Shown: positions 53,990-64,000, numbered from the stretch's first letter. The stretch: DNA of 64,000 nt from Vombatus ursinus (GCF_900497805.2 NW_020954550.1:32779479-32843478), one strand, 5' to 3'. A program made the numbers and translations. Notes: generated by a model from the letters alone, not told the origin.

Positions 53990-54505
53990 AGAAAGTTGCC
54001 CAGAGTACTGAGAGTTTAAGTGACTTGCCAGTATGTGTCAGAAAACCTGGGCCCAGGTTTTCCTGGTATCACGGCTGGGCCTATATCCACTATAAGCACA
54101 GCAGATTCTGGGGCTCAAGGGTGCTAATAATGGGCCAGGCCCTTCCCATAGGAAATCTTGCTAATATTATACTGAACTATACTAATGATAAAGATGAAGT
54201 GGGGGAAGGGGAATGCATGTGTTCTCCTTTCTCTATTTTCTCTTTTTTTTTTCTTTTCAGGTAAAGTAGGTGTGCTATTAGATGAAGCACTAATACAAAA
54301 GCTGGAATAAACTAGCTCAGAGTGGGAGGGACTGGCCTGAATTGGGGAAATGCTGAAGTTTTTCACTTAGGTTACAAAAAATTATTCCATTCAATCAATA
54401 AATATTTATTAGTTATATTTCATGAATATTAGGGGAGAAACATAGAAGTTTATCTGAAAAAAGTCTGGGGCATTTAGTGGACTACAAGCTCATTATGTGT
54501 CAACA
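53990..54505. other. Unclassified sequence with a short L2 terminus
   Basis: Mostly unrecognised; 'caatcaataaatatttatta' near 54393 is an antisense L2 end fragment. Confidence 0.4.
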
Positions 54506-54508
54506 GGG

Positions 54509-54783
54509 TGAGATAATAACAATAGCTAACATTTACACAGCACCTACTATGTGTCAGGCATTATGCTTAAGTGCTTTACAAATATTATCTCATTTGATCC
54601 TCCCAATAAGAATCAAAGGTAGGTGCTAATATTATCTCCATTTTACAGATAAGGAAACCAAGACAGACAGAGGTTAAGTGACTAGCCCAGCATCACACAG
54701 CTAGTAAGTACCTGAGACTATTTTGGAACTCAGATCTTCCTGATTCCAGGCTTAACACTTGATCCATTGTGCCATCTAACTGC
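54509..54783 (-). mobile_element. MIR/Ther-type SINE, near complete
   Basis: 'aatagctaacatttacacag', 'cacctactatgtgtcaggca', 'attatctcatttgatcctcc', 'gaggttaagtgactagccca', 'ccattgtgccatctaactgc'. Confidence 0.88.
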
Positions 54784-54789
54784 CATGGC

Positions 54790-55400
54790 TACTAATACGA
54801 CCTTGGGCTGCATCAAAAGAGAAATCAAGGAATAAGGGGGTGCGAGTCTTACTATCCTCTGCCTTGGTCAGACCACACTGAGATGCTTGTGCTCATTTCA
54901 GGGCACCACATTTTTGGAAGGACACCATGAGCTGGAGAACAAATGGAGAAGGGCGAACAGGATGGGCAAGGGCCTTGAGCTCTGACTATGTGAGGATAGG
55001 TTGAAGGAATGTGAGCCATTTAACCTGGAGAAGAGAAGACCCCCTCCAAGGGTTACATGATCCTTATCCTTGAACAGTTGAAGGTCTGTCACAAAGAAGA
55101 AGCATCAGATTCGCTCTGTTTAGTCCCAGAAGGAATAACAATGGATAGAAGTTGGGGGGGATGGACTCCATGTAAGAAAAAACAAAAACAAAAGCAGAAA
55201 TTTCCTGGCAATTAGAGCTATCCAAAAGTGGAACGGGCAGCTTCGGGAGAAAGAGTCCCCTCATTTGAGGACTTGGCCAAAAAGACAAGATGATCACTTG
55301 TCGGGCATATTGTAGAGGGGGAGTCTTCCTCAGGTTTGGCCAGTGAAGATACTTCTGACTCTGAAATTCTGGGATTTGATGATTCAGTTTCTGACCTTCC
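54790..55400 (+). mobile_element. L3/CR1 LINE 3' part
   Basis: Sense CR1-clade ORF2 end: 'ctctgccttggtcagaccac', 'tcatttcagggcaccacatt', 'agggccttgagctctgacta', 'taacctggagaagagaagac', 'caattagagctatccaaaag', 'tggaacgggcagcttcggga', 'acttctgactctgaaattct' and a decayed gattc-type terminus. The conserved protein order (LVRPH..., FRAPH..., VQKWN...) is visible only in fragments. A 126-codon frame on the opposite strand is a shadow. Confidence 0.8.
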
Positions 55401-55481
55401 AAACTGGTCTGAATTTCTTAATTTAGTCATTGGCAGCCTAGGATGATCATTTTTAATGGCACATACACTGTCAGCAAAGAT

Positions 55482-55519
55482 GACCATGGTCAATTTCACC
55501 TGGACACAGGTGAAATTGT
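55482..55519. other. Two adjacent perfect dyad symmetries
   Basis: tgaccatggtca (55482-55493) is a perfect 12-base palindrome. It overlaps by two bases a perfect hairpin with 12-base arms and a 4-base loop: caatttcacctg (55492-55503), gaca, caggtgaaattg (55508-55519). Each arm carries an E-box-like CACCTG/CAGGTG. The function is unknown. Confidence 0.9.
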
Positions 55520-55639
55520 GTAGGAGACAAAATAGGTTTGGAATTAACTTTTCTTTCTCTTTCTGAACTCTGATTCTAGTATCTTCAACAGCTTCCATTG
55601 ATTATTTCCCAGACACTCAATGCCTTCCAGCTGATCATT

Positions 55640-55800
55640 ACTGTCTATGTGATTCTCAATATGTCATTAAATTTGCCTGGATCTCAGTTTCCTCATCTCT
55701 TTGTAACCTCAGGGTCAAGACCTAGGTCACCTGTTAATGAAGAAGCCAAACTAGATGATGTCTAATGCTCATTCCACCTTAAGACCTATGACCTATGACG
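55640..55800 (+). mobile_element. MIR-type SINE fragment
   Basis: 'tctatgtgattctcaatatg', 'gcctggatctcagtttcctc', 'ccaaactagatgatgtctaa', 'cctatgacc'. Confidence 0.6.
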
Positions 55801-55929
55801 GGCCCTATCTTACCCAACCTACCTTCCACTGTTGCTCCTTTCTGCTACAATTAAAACTCCCTTTTACTAATTGCTCAATAATACTTAGCAAAGTGTTAGC
55901 TCTCCAAAGTGGGTATTTATACCTCAAAA

Positions 55930-56310
55930 TAGTCAATCAGTCAGTCAACAAACATTGATCAAGCATCTGCTATGTACCAGGTGGGCAGGTAGGTGCCAGG
56001 CCTGGAGTCAGTAAATCTTCATCTCCCTGAGTTCAAATCTGGCCTCAGACACTTAGTAGCTGTGGGACCCTGGGAAAGTCACTTAACCCTGTTTGCCTCA
56101 GTTTCCTCATCTGTAAAATGAGCTGGAGAAGGAAATGGCAAACTACTCTAGTATCTCTGCCAAGAGAGCTTGAATTCACAAAAAGTTGGATGTGACTGAA
56201 AAAGACTGAACAACAACAAATGTGCCAGGTATTGTGATAAGTATAAAACAAAAGACAAAAATCTCTGCTCTCCAGGAGATAACAGTCTAAATGAGCAGCA
56301 CATTGTCGCA
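55930..56310 (-). mobile_element. L2 3' end split by a Mar-1 SINE
   Basis: Antisense terminus 'gtcaacaaacattgatcaag' to about 55982, resuming at 56221 with 'tgtgccaggtattgtgataa', 'gtataaaacaaaagacaaaa', 'ctctccaggagataacagtc'. Confidence 0.85.
55983..56219 (+). mobile_element. Mar-1-type CORE-SINE inside L2
   Basis: Sense: 'gggcaggtaggtgccaggcc', core 'gttcaaatctggcctcagac', 'aatgagctggagaaggaaat', 'gatgtgactgaa', (CAA)n tail. The host L2 sequence is duplicated at the junctions: atgtaccaggt (55972-55982) and atgtgccaggt (56220-56230), 10/11. Confidence 0.92.
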
Positions 56311-56745
56311 AATAGTATTAATAGCTTAAAATTAAGTAGCTGGTGAAGAGAGAGACGACAGAGATAGCTAGTCTAGGGTTTGGGGGAGCATGAGGTCCAA
56401 GCACAGTGTCCTGTTCAGGAGATCCTAAAGATGACAATCGCAGGTCAAAAGTCAAAAAAGCTCAAAGATAATAGGTCCAATGGGCTTTAAATTGTGAGAT
56501 ATGTTGCACAAATAGCATTACTCCCATTGGATAGATAAGAAAGCTGTGCCTTAGCTAATGAGCCAGCTAGTAAGTGCCTAAGCCAGAGTTCTCAAAGAGT
56601 CACTCTTGGAAATAGATTGTGGTCTGGCCCACAGAATTTAGAAATTTGAAAACTCAAATCACAAATTTGTGCACGGCAAGGGTCTCTTCTACTTATTTGT
56701 GAATATAAGGTTGCAGTCAATTCCAGAACATCAATGTAAATAGGA
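56311..56745. other. Mostly unclassified, MIR fragment near 56480-56590
   Basis: 'gatagataagaaagctgtgc' and 'gagccagctagtaagtgcct' are a weak antisense MIR; the rest is unrecognised. Confidence 0.4.
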
Positions 56746-56746
56746 C

Positions 56747-56981
56747 ATGTTGTTGTTGTTGGTGTTGTTGACTCTTCATGACCCTATTTGGGATATTCTC
56801 GGCAAAGACATTGAAGTGGTTTGGCATTTCTTTCCCTGGATCATTTTATAAGGCCCACTGGGTTAAGTGACTTGCTCAGGGTCGCACAGTTAGTAGGTGT
56901 CTGAAGTCAGATTTGAACTCAGAAGGATATCTTCCTGACTTCAGGCCTGGTGCTCTATCCAGTGCTCCACCTAGCTGCCCC
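56747..56981 (-). mobile_element. Mar-1-type CORE-SINE, complete
   Basis: Reverse orientation: (TTG)n tail, 'gactcttcatgaccctattt', core, reversed head 'tccacctagctgcccc'. The flanking atgtaaatagga (56734-56745) and atgtaaataaga (56982-56993) are an 11/12 target duplication. Confidence 0.92.
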
Positions 56982-56999
56982 ATGTAAATAAGATATACA

Positions 57000-57330
57000 A
57001 CTAGCCAAATCAGTCTTGGACCCCAGGCCTCCTCACATGTGGTTCAGTAAGCTTTCTGCTATACCACACAATTCCTTGTAGACTTCGAAATTCTGTAAAA
57101 GAAATGAGAAAGTGTCAGGTGGGCCCAGCCCTGGGCAAAGTTGTGAAATCATCAGTTTATCTTTTGTATCCTCTGTTTCTGTTTCTTTTTCTTATTCTGT
57201 CCCATCCCTCCCACCCCTACTTGGTGCTCTCCAGCTTAATTCCCTACCCCACCATCAAAGCTTTTCTAAGTCTGTCTTCACATTAAACAATAATGTGTGA
57301 GGAGAAAGGTCATTGAGAAGAACAAAGTAT
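57000..57330. other. Unclassified sequence
   Basis: No gene or named repeat recognised. Confidence 0.4.
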
Positions 57331-57334
57331 GTAG

Positions 57335-57500
57335 GTCTTGAGTCTTGACCCTGGGCAAGTTATGTAAATGTCTTTGGACTCAGTTTCCTCAGCTGTAAAA
57401 TGAGTATTTTAATTCTAGACTACTGACTTCCCCAGGGTAGTAGAGAGTAATGTTTTGTTAACATCAAAGTGCCATGGAAATAGGAATTATTATCATTAAT
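57335..57500 (+). mobile_element. MIR/Ther-type SINE, 5' truncated
   Basis: 'gaccctgggcaagttatgta', 'ggactcagtttcctcagctg', 'taaaatgagtattttaattc'. Confidence 0.75.
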
Positions 57501-57648
57501 GAAAAAAATTCCGTCCTTGGGGGAGAAGAGGTATTACATTTTATTAGGGATTAAGACTAAAGGAATGAAGTTATAAATGGAATATCAGTTAGGGGGCTGA
57601 GGAAGATTTATACTAGACATTTGTGGGGACCTTCCTGTGCCTTGGAAA

Positions 57649-57900
57649 TAATAATAAGAGCTATCATTTTTATAGAACTTTAAGATTTGCAAAGTGCTTT
57701 ACAAAATTATGTCATTTCATCCTCACACTATCCCTGTAAGGTAGGTGCTATTATGTCCCTAATTTAAAGATGAGGAAAGAGGCAGACAGATAATAGTTAA
57801 CTGATTTTTCCAGGTTCACAAAGCTAATAAGAATCTGAGGCCATATTTGTGCTCAGGTCTTTCTGACTCCAAGTCCAGCTTCAAGTCCTTTGCCCCTGGC
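57649..57900 (-). mobile_element. MIR/Ther-type SINE
   Basis: 'agagctatcatttttataga', 'tttgcaaagtgctttacaaa', 'taaggtaggtgctattatgt', 'gatgaggaaagaggcagaca', decayed reversed head. Confidence 0.8.
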
Positions 57901-57904
57901 AATC

Positions 57905-58297
57905 ACCTGTATTCCATCCACGTGGAATGACCTATTTGGTTTCAAGTAAAATAATCTGGTCCATATAATTACATTCTATTTCTTGAAATCTTAGCTTGAT
58001 ATCTGAGTAGCAGATGGTTGGTCTCCTTTCTGAATGTTTTGTTTACTATGGTACTGCTGGTGTGTGTTTCCAGAAAAAGATGGTAATATCCTATTAGATA
58101 GTAAGCTCCTGAAGAGTAGGGTTCATAGTTTCATCTTCATATCCCTCATATTGCTTGGCATACAGCAACTGCTGACTAGAGGCTTGTTAATAGTAGAGTT
58201 CTGCTTAGGAGTGAGGAAAATAAAAACAGAGCTCTCACTAAGACACAGCAATTGGGCCTTTGTCCCAGGGTGTTATTATCTTGGGGCTATACTTCTC
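57905..58297. other. Unclassified, with L2 terminus near 58075-58190
   Basis: 'agatagtaagctcctgaaga', 'gtagggttcatagtttcatc' and 'tgcttggcatacagcaactg' are a sense L2 3' end. The remainder is unrecognised; a 96-codon frame across it is not a gene. Confidence 0.5.
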
Positions 58298-58298
58298 T

Positions 58299-58550
58299 GG
58301 GCAGCTAGGTGGAGCAATGGATAGAGGACCAAACCTGAAATCAGGAAGACTCATCTTCCTGAGTTCAAATCTGGCCTCAGACACTTACTAGCTGTGTAGC
58401 CCTGGACAAGTCATTTAACCTTGTTTATCTCAGTTCTTCAACTGTAAAATGAGGTGGAGAAGGAGATGGCAAATCACTCCAGTGTCTTTGCCAAGAAAAC
58501 CCCAGGTGGTGTCATAAGGGGTCAGGCATGATTGAAACAACTAAACACAT
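58299..58550 (+). mobile_element. Mar-1-type CORE-SINE, complete
   Basis: Sense: 'gggcagctaggtggagcaat', 'gttcaaatctggcctcagac', 'ggtggagaaggagatggcaa', 'gtgtctttgccaagaaaacc', 'tgattgaaacaactaaacac'. Confidence 0.92.
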
Positions 58551-58905
58551 TTCTTCTGTGGAAGTTCAGAGACCACTCTATTCAAAACTCACCATCTCAT
58601 TCCTTTTCAGGATACACTGCAGAGTGTGACCGCACTCCTTTGTCCAGTCCTGAGTTGTGACCCTCAGGGTCCAGAACTATAGTGTCCTTCTTCTGGTTCC
58701 CACATAAGACTTCTCATCACTGTGAATGCTAAACACTCGAACAAACAGGTTGTTTTATCTGCCAATGTGACTTGACCTATGCATTCCTACCCCCACATGC
58801 CATCACACAACAGTTTTGTCCCAAATGAAAGAAGTAATTACAGCTTGGCTACTTCGAATCTGTGTCTACAGATCACAAGCATAGGCTCTAAAGTTGCATG
58901 ATTAA
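58551..58905. other. Unclassified sequence
   Basis: No gene or named repeat recognised. Confidence 0.4.
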
Positions 58906-58909
58906 TGCA

Positions 58910-59045
58910 ACTTCTAATATTATTCTAGATGGGGAAACTGAGGCCCATAAAGATGAGATTCCTTTCCCAAAATCTCACAGGTAATACCTAGAATGGTGAT
59001 CAAACCCAAGTCCTTTCATTCAGGATTCAGGGTTCCATTCAGCCT
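58910..59045 (-). mobile_element. MIR-type SINE fragment
   Basis: 'gatggggaaactgaggccca' and 'caaaatctcacaggtaatac'. Confidence 0.65.
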
Positions 59046-59825
59046 GGATTCCCCTGGTCACATCTCAAAAAAACCAGAACTGATGGCCCTAACCAGCTGG
59101 GTGTCTTCTGGTCTTTGGTTTCCTTATCTGTCAAGTATAGAGTAAGGAGAAGGTATAGAGTAAAGAGAAGGTAGATATGGAGTGAATTATCTTTAAGTTT
59201 CTTTCTAGCTTCAATTTCCTGTAAACAGGAAAGAAGATATAAAGTGCTTTCAGCCTTTGTTTGTCCAGACACCACCCCATTCTTTCTTTAAATTTCACTA
59301 GCCCCTGCCTGCCCCTCCCACCCATTCAGTTCTTTCCTGAGCCCCAAGCTTCTCCTGTGATCTTTGAGTTCAGTCACAGTTTCCTGTGCTGTTGGGAATA
59401 CAGGTGATATTGCTGAGATGTAAGATTATTGTCATTCACATCCTGATACAGCAGCATCCACAGGACTCTCTTCTCCTTTCCCTTAGACGTTTGATGCAAT
59501 GAGATCAGAGAAGGTGGGGCAAGAAATCAAAATCACTTGAAGAGTAAGAAGTTGGCTCATATTTTTTGTTTCCATGCACTTGAAGAATCGATTTGTGAGG
59601 TTTTAATGTATTACTTGATTTTGCAGCAATTTTCTCTCCCTCCTGTGAGAGTGCTGATTAGATCGACTGAGATAAATAAGCTCTGTATTCAGGCCACAAT
59701 AATCGTCCTTTTATTTACTGATTTCCAGTATCTCTTTTGTGATTCACTAATGGAAGAAACATCAGTATGAATAACTCAAGTGTTGGTTTTTCCTTTGACT
59801 GAACATGCAAGGAAAAAAAATCTAT
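59046..59825. other. Mostly unclassified sequence
   Basis: A weak sense SINE trace at 59095-59240 ('ttggtttccttatctgtcaa'). The rest, 59250-59825, is unrecognised and without a credible exon. Confidence 0.4.
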
Positions 59826-59827
59826 AA

Positions 59828-60088
59828 TTAGAGGTACTGTGTTGTGGTAGAAAAAGTACTGGGTTTGAATTTAGGAAATCTGGGTCCAAACCCCAACTAT
59901 ATCATTTACTTCTACCAGTGTGACATTAGGTACTAATGACATCAATTAATATTCATCTCAACCATCACATATACTATACTAATCAATTGTATTGGCATCA
60001 AAGGTTGAAGGCCAGGCTTGGAGTCAGGAAGAATTGGGTTCGAATTCTGCCCCCTGTCACTTGCTAGTTGTGCAACTCTAGGTCCATC
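59828..60088 (+). mobile_element. Two CORE-SINE fragments
   Basis: At about 59828-59945: 'ggtagaaaaagtactgggtt', 'ctgggtccaaaccccaacta'. At about 60000-60088: 'gccaggcttggagtcaggaa', 'gaattgggttcgaattctgc', 'cacttgctagttgtgcaact'. Both are sense and lack most of their tails. Confidence 0.65.
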
Positions 60089-60141
60089 AAAATTAGTAGC
60101 TAGATAATTTATTATTATCAAAGTTAGTAGCTATATGATTT
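60086..60141. repeat. Short direct repeat, 25-base units
   Basis: atcaaaattagtagctagat... (60086-60110) and atcaaagttagtagctatat... (60117-60141) are near-identical, offset 31 bases. Confidence 0.85.
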
Positions 60142-60925
60142 GTTAACAACTTGTCAAATAATAACACAAAGACACAATTATTTGCAATATTTTATTGTGA
60201 GAAAGATCACCCCTAACATTGCCACTTAATTTCTCTTTCCTTCTGTAACATAGTCCCACCATTCTGTTCACTCAAGAAGCCAAGCAAAGTCTCTTCTCAA
60301 GAATCCTCTCCATGTTTCATCACATGATAAGGCTTAAAACAGTTTTCTCAGAAAAGCAGTTGCTTTCATTCATTTTCTCTGTCTTCTCCCAGTTTTTCTC
60401 AAGCCATCACTGTAAACAATCTTTCCAGATTGACAGTTAAACTGGCAGATTCTTAGAGACTACCCACAGAGTGATGGTCAAACTGTAATTGACCAAAATT
60501 CCAAAGCGGTCTTGGAGATGGAATATCTAAATTCTCTGTGGGAAAGTATATTGATGCTAGCATTCCATTCCTCCCTGTGGTTCTGCCCCTGTGATTTCTC
60601 TCACCCCCATTAATTTTGTGGGGACAACAGGATTTGTTGTACAGATTGAGAGAAAGAAGTTTCCTTAGGAGCATACAATTCTCACATAGACAATCCAGTC
60701 AAGTTACTTGCTCCATGTTCAACCTCTTACCCTATTTCTTATCTTCCCTGTGTCTAAGATTCTACCATTATAGTAAAAAGACTGATTTTAAAAACAGATT
60801 TAAAACTAGAAAGGATTTGTGCACATGAAAAGAGAAATAGGTTCATGGGACAGTGCATTCCACCCTCCCCTTTCACAGTAGTCTAAGCCTGGGTCTATGT
60901 TATCCTAAATAGTCTGTCTGTAAGT
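60142..60925. other. Unclassified sequence
   Basis: About 0.8 kb with no recognisable gene or repeat. Confidence 0.4.
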
Positions 60926-60929
60926 TGTT

Positions 60930-61095
60930 AACTATTTTATTTATTATCATTGGTGTAGGGGACTTCCAGTGTGGAAACTCTCTGATGATTTTTATGGGCA
61001 ACTTATCTGTAACTTACGATCCTTGACAACTGCCTGAGACATCAAGAGGTTAACAAATGATTTGCTCATGATGACAGAGCTAGGATGCATCAGAC
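60930..61095 (-). mobile_element. MIR/Ther-type SINE, second tail variety
   Basis: 'gtaggggacttccagtgtgg', 'ttatgggcaacttatctgta', 'gatccttgacaactgcctga', 'catcaagaggttaacaaatg'. Confidence 0.7.
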
Positions 61096-61284
61096 TCTTT
61101 ATAAATTCTTTCTAAATTTTGCCACATTTCTTAAGTTGTCAATAAGTAAATCAACTCCATATAAACATTAGTCAAACCATTATTTAATGTTGTGTAGAAA
61201 ATGCCAAATATTCATCACATAAACAAAACAACTGTTTGTTGCATTCACAGATACAATCTAAACTTTCAGATAACTCTTCTCATC

Positions 61285-61510
61285 TCACCATGTTGTGATA
61301 TAATAGAAACAGTGCTAGACTTGGAAGCAAAAGGCTTGAATATGAATCTGACACTCACTTCTGTGCCAGGTGACCTTGGGCAATCACTTGATCGTCATCA
61401 GTTTCCTTATCTGTAAAATGAACCTAATGATCCGTTTCCTACCTATGATGTCATTGGGTAATTATGAGGGCCAAATATTATATACTGTACTTAAAGTGCT
61501 TTGTAATTAT
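61285..61510 (+). mobile_element. MIR/Ther-type SINE with L2-like tail
   Basis: 'taatagaaacagtgctagac', 'gaatatgaatctgacactca', 'ggtgaccttgggcaatcact', 'ctgtaaaatgaacctaatga', 'acttaaagtgctttgtaatt'. Confidence 0.8.
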
Positions 61511-61524
61511 TAAGAACTCTAGAG

Positions 61525-61795
61525 GTACCTGGTGGTCTAGTGGATAGAACCCTGAACCTGGAGACGGGAAGTCCTGAGTTCAAATCCAACCTCAGACACT
61601 TACTACCTGTGTGACTCTGAGCAAGTCACTTAACCTTTGTTTGCCTCAGTTTTCTGAACTGTAAAATGAGGTAATGGTAGCCACCTACCTTGCAGAGTTG
61701 TTGTGAGGATTAAATGAGATATTTGTTAAAAAAAAAAAAGGCTTAGCACAATACCTGGCACATAGTAGGTGCTATATAAATACTTATTCCTCCCC
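61525..61795 (+). mobile_element. CORE-SINE with L2-like tail, near complete
   Basis: 'ggtggtctagtggatagaac', 'gttcaaatccaacctcagac', 'gcaagtcacttaacctttgt', 'ttgtgaggattaaatgagat', an internal A12 run, then 'ggcttagcacaatacctggc' and 'aggtgctatataaatactta'. Confidence 0.88.
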
Positions 61796-62650
61796 ACCCC
61801 CTATAAATATTAGCTGCCATCATTAATAGTGCTCTGACTGGTCCTCTTTCCTCAGTCCTTTTCTTTTTTCATCCCACTTCTTACTCTACTTTTACTTCCT
61901 GTGATTAAGTCTTTGTAAATTACTCTGAGAACAGAGGAAACATTCTTGACAAATGCAGACTACTCCTGATTAACATGAACAAAATTAATATCTCCAGGTA
62001 CTAGTTTTAAATTAGAGATAACTCTGTATTATGAGTATATTCAGTTTCTAAAATGAAGGGTCATGAAAACTCTGAAATGAGTTATTTCTCATTTTGGAAA
62101 CTCTGGTTCCTATTAGGATTTATCAGTAATGGCTCAGCATAGGCATAGGCAGGAGGTTGAGGCCTCTTACTATGACATTTAATGTAAAAATGCACATTAA
62201 AATATCACATTTCTTTTAAACTAAAAGGAGTGAATGGATTTTGTTCTTTTGGTTTGAATTCTGAATGGCAAATACAAAAGTATAATGTAGCTAGACTGGC
62301 AGGTCACCTTTTTAATGTAACATCTAGTGAGTAAGATCTATATCCGATTCTTCTCTTATCACTTGTCTCTCTTCTCTGTATTTATGTAACTTTTCAAGGA
62401 TGTTTGGTAGAAATTTATTGAAAGTAATGCCCCTCTCATGAATAAACATGTAACCTTTTATGAAAGTCATCACCCAAAATACAACTTCCAAGTTGAATCT
62501 TCAACAAAATTCTGTATGTTTTATTCCTCAAGGAAATCCTCTCTCAAAGATGCTTTATCTCTCACTAAAAGAAAAAGAAAAGGTCAGTTGTTCTATCTAC
62601 AAACATTATGTTAGTTTAAGGAAGAAAAAGAAAGCTAAGGAAGAATCCAG
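61796..62650. other. Unclassified sequence
   Basis: No gene or named repeat recognised. Confidence 0.4.
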
Positions 62651-62654
62651 GCAG

Positions 62655-62740
62655 AATATAAACTCCTTGAGGGCAGGGATGACTTCATTTTAATCTTTGT
62701 AGATCCTGAGTACCTAGCATGGTGCCTAGTATAAGATCAT
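62655..62740 (+). mobile_element. L2 3' end fragment
   Basis: 'ataaactccttgagggcagg', 'tgagtacctagcatggtgcc'. Confidence 0.75.
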
Positions 62741-62744
62741 AAGA

Positions 62745-64000
62745 TCTTAGTTCTAGAGATGGAAAGGTGCTCAAAGGTCATCTAGTCCTAGAATCATAAG
62801 CTTTATAGCTAAGAGGAACCTTAGAGATTTCTCCATTTTACAGACGAGGAAACCAACGTACAGAGTTATTAGAGGCCAGGTATTCTAAACTGTAGCTGAC
62901 CAAAAATTCCCTCTACAACAATCACCAGCAATAAATTGTCATCCTTTGCTTGAAGACCTCCAGAGGAGGAACACGTTATCCTCTTAGGCACCTCATTCTA
63001 CTTGTCAATCATTCTATTGGTGAGGAAATTCTTTCTGACATCAAAGCTTAAATTATCTCTCTTCTACTCCCATACATTGCTTTCAGTCCTGCTCCTTGGT
63101 TCCTGGAAACAAGCAGAATAATTCTAATTCCCCTTTGCTTTCAAGTCTTCCAAGGGCTTAAAGACAGCTATCTGTCTCTCCAAGCCTTCTCTTCTGTAAG
63201 CCCTCAGTGCCTTCGACTGATTTCTTCATGGAATTTTCCGTGGACCTTTCTGATAACCCTCTTTTGAATATCTTCCATTTTGTCAATGTCCTTCCTAAAA
63301 TGTGACATCTGTAACATACTACCATTCTAAATGTGTCTGATCAGGGCAGAATACAGGGGAACTCTTCTACTCTATACAATATCTTTCTCTTAACAACACT
63401 CACGATTATATTAGTTTTTTAAAAATTTCTAACATACTGTTGAGTCATGTTAAGTTTCAAATACACTATGATTCTAAGATCTTTTTTCTATGAACTGTTG
63501 TCTAATTATATATTCTATCTTATACTTGTAAAGTTGATTTGTTCAACATCATTTTTTAACCATGATAAATTACACATTATTAGATTTTTCCCTTTGTTCT
63601 CGACTGCTGAGTTCATCCTGACTGTCATCCCAGTGTTAACTCTCTTTCCCAGTTGCATGTCATCAGAAGATTTGATGAATGTCTTTAAGTCTTTGGTAAT
63701 AAAGTTAAAAAGTACAAGACTGGGAATAGATGCCTGTGATGCTCCACCAAAGTCTTCTTCCAAGTTGATTGATTGATCTATTAATGACTCTTCTTTGGTT
63801 CCAATCACTTAAGCAGTTTCAAATCTACCTACTGCATTCTAATTTGACTTATATCTAATCTTCTTGTACACAAGAAGAGTATGGGAAACTGTATCACATT
63901 CTTTGGTAAAATCTAGATAAACTAAAATTTCTAGCATTCTTTTGATCTACCAGTCTAATAACCCCGTTTCCCCCCTTCCCAAAATGAGATAGGATTGTTA
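62745..64000 (-). mobile_element. L3/CR1 LINE, 5' part beyond window end
   Basis: Antisense CR1-clade copy. From the left: 3' end ('agagatggaaaggtgctcaa', 'ggtcatctagtcctagaatc'), 'tgcttgaagacctccagagg', 'gaggaaattctttctgacat', 'cttttgaatatcttccattt', 'tctgatcagggcagaataca', then ORF2 coding on the minus strand near 63.5-63.8 kb ('catcagaagatttgatgaat', 'gatgctccaccaaagtcttc') and 'gtatcacattctttggtaaa'. It has diverged by substitutions and indels; a short antisense MIR-like piece ('ccattttacagacgaggaaa') sits near 62830. It runs off the right end, so the full length is unknown. Confidence 0.8.

Noticed and set aside
55218-55598. 126-codon minus-strand frame
   Set aside because: Lies antisense across an L3/CR1 copy and its flank; it is a shadow frame without conserved motifs.
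1-64000. Endogenous retrovirus or LTR element
   Set aside because: I looked for paired long direct repeats with TG...CA ends and for gag, pol or env motifs. None was recognised.
1-64000. True tRNA genes
   Set aside because: tRNA-like A/B-box sequence is present many times, but always as the head of a SINE followed by core and tail; none folds as a free-standing tRNA gene.
1-64000. CRISPR array, operon or prokaryotic features
   Set aside because: Repeat content is wholly mammalian. The short tandem arrays are microsatellites without spacer structure.

Overview
This window looks like repeat-rich, non-coding DNA (intergenic or deep intronic) from a marsupial mammal. The evidence is the mix of interspersed repeats. 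Many SINEs share one tRNA-derived head plus core but carry different tails, including Mar-1-type copies with a BovB/RTE-like tail ending in (CAA)n. There are also old MIR/Ther-type SINEs, L2 and L3/CR1 LINEs, and two near full-length L1 derivatives that keep ORF1 and only the C-terminal end of ORF2 (HAL1, 'half-L1', architecture). The short A-tailed SINE type resembles WSINE1 and leans towards an Australian marsupial, but the order cannot be fixed from sequence alone.

I see no host gene. No open frame looks like a cellular protein, no exon series with splice sites is recognisable, and there is no rRNA, tRNA or snRNA gene, no CpG-island promoter, no CRISPR array and no bacterial-style regulatory site. 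The longest open frames come from purine-rich microsatellites, dinucleotide arrays or decayed LINE coding sequence. I recognised no endogenous retrovirus or LTR element.

Layout. 1-9.2 kb: TG microsatellite, CORE-SINEs, an L2 3' part (5345-6115), and two SINEs with clear target-site duplications. 9.2-15 kb: an AT-rich unclassified tract, an RTE-type 3' end, three Mar-1 SINEs and a diverged tandem duplication around one of them. 15.2-17.3 kb: a long minus-strand L2 with reverse-transcriptase C-terminal remnants, broken by two SINEs. 17.3-27 kb: mostly unclassified sequence with L2/L3 pieces and TA/TG and CT tracts. 27-30.6 kb: HAL1 copy 1. 30.6-36.6 kb: SINEs, a roughly 480 bp purine-rich tract, L2, and unique sequence with possible conserved non-coding segments. 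36.8-42.8 kb: an L1 3' end split by an RTE-type insertion, a palindromic hAT-like MITE and unique sequence. 42.8-46.4 kb: HAL1 copy 2 with a nested SINE. 46.4-64 kb: SINEs, two more hAT-like relics, another L1 3' end, L2 and L3/CR1 copies, and a pair of adjacent perfect dyad symmetries near 55.5 kb. The right end lies inside a minus-strand L3/CR1.

There is no gene network to describe. What can be read is insertion history: L2, L3 and MIR form the oldest layer, hAT-like elements are also old, then come L1/HAL1, and Mar-1 and WSINE1-type SINEs sit on top. No new biological system is evident. The most useful observations are the matched HAL1 pair, the dyad pair near 55.5 kb, the diverged tandem repeat near 12.4-12.9 kb, the MITE family, and several unclassified repeat pairs. 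All family assignments come from remembered consensus features, without alignment, so boundaries are approximate unless a target-site duplication is given.
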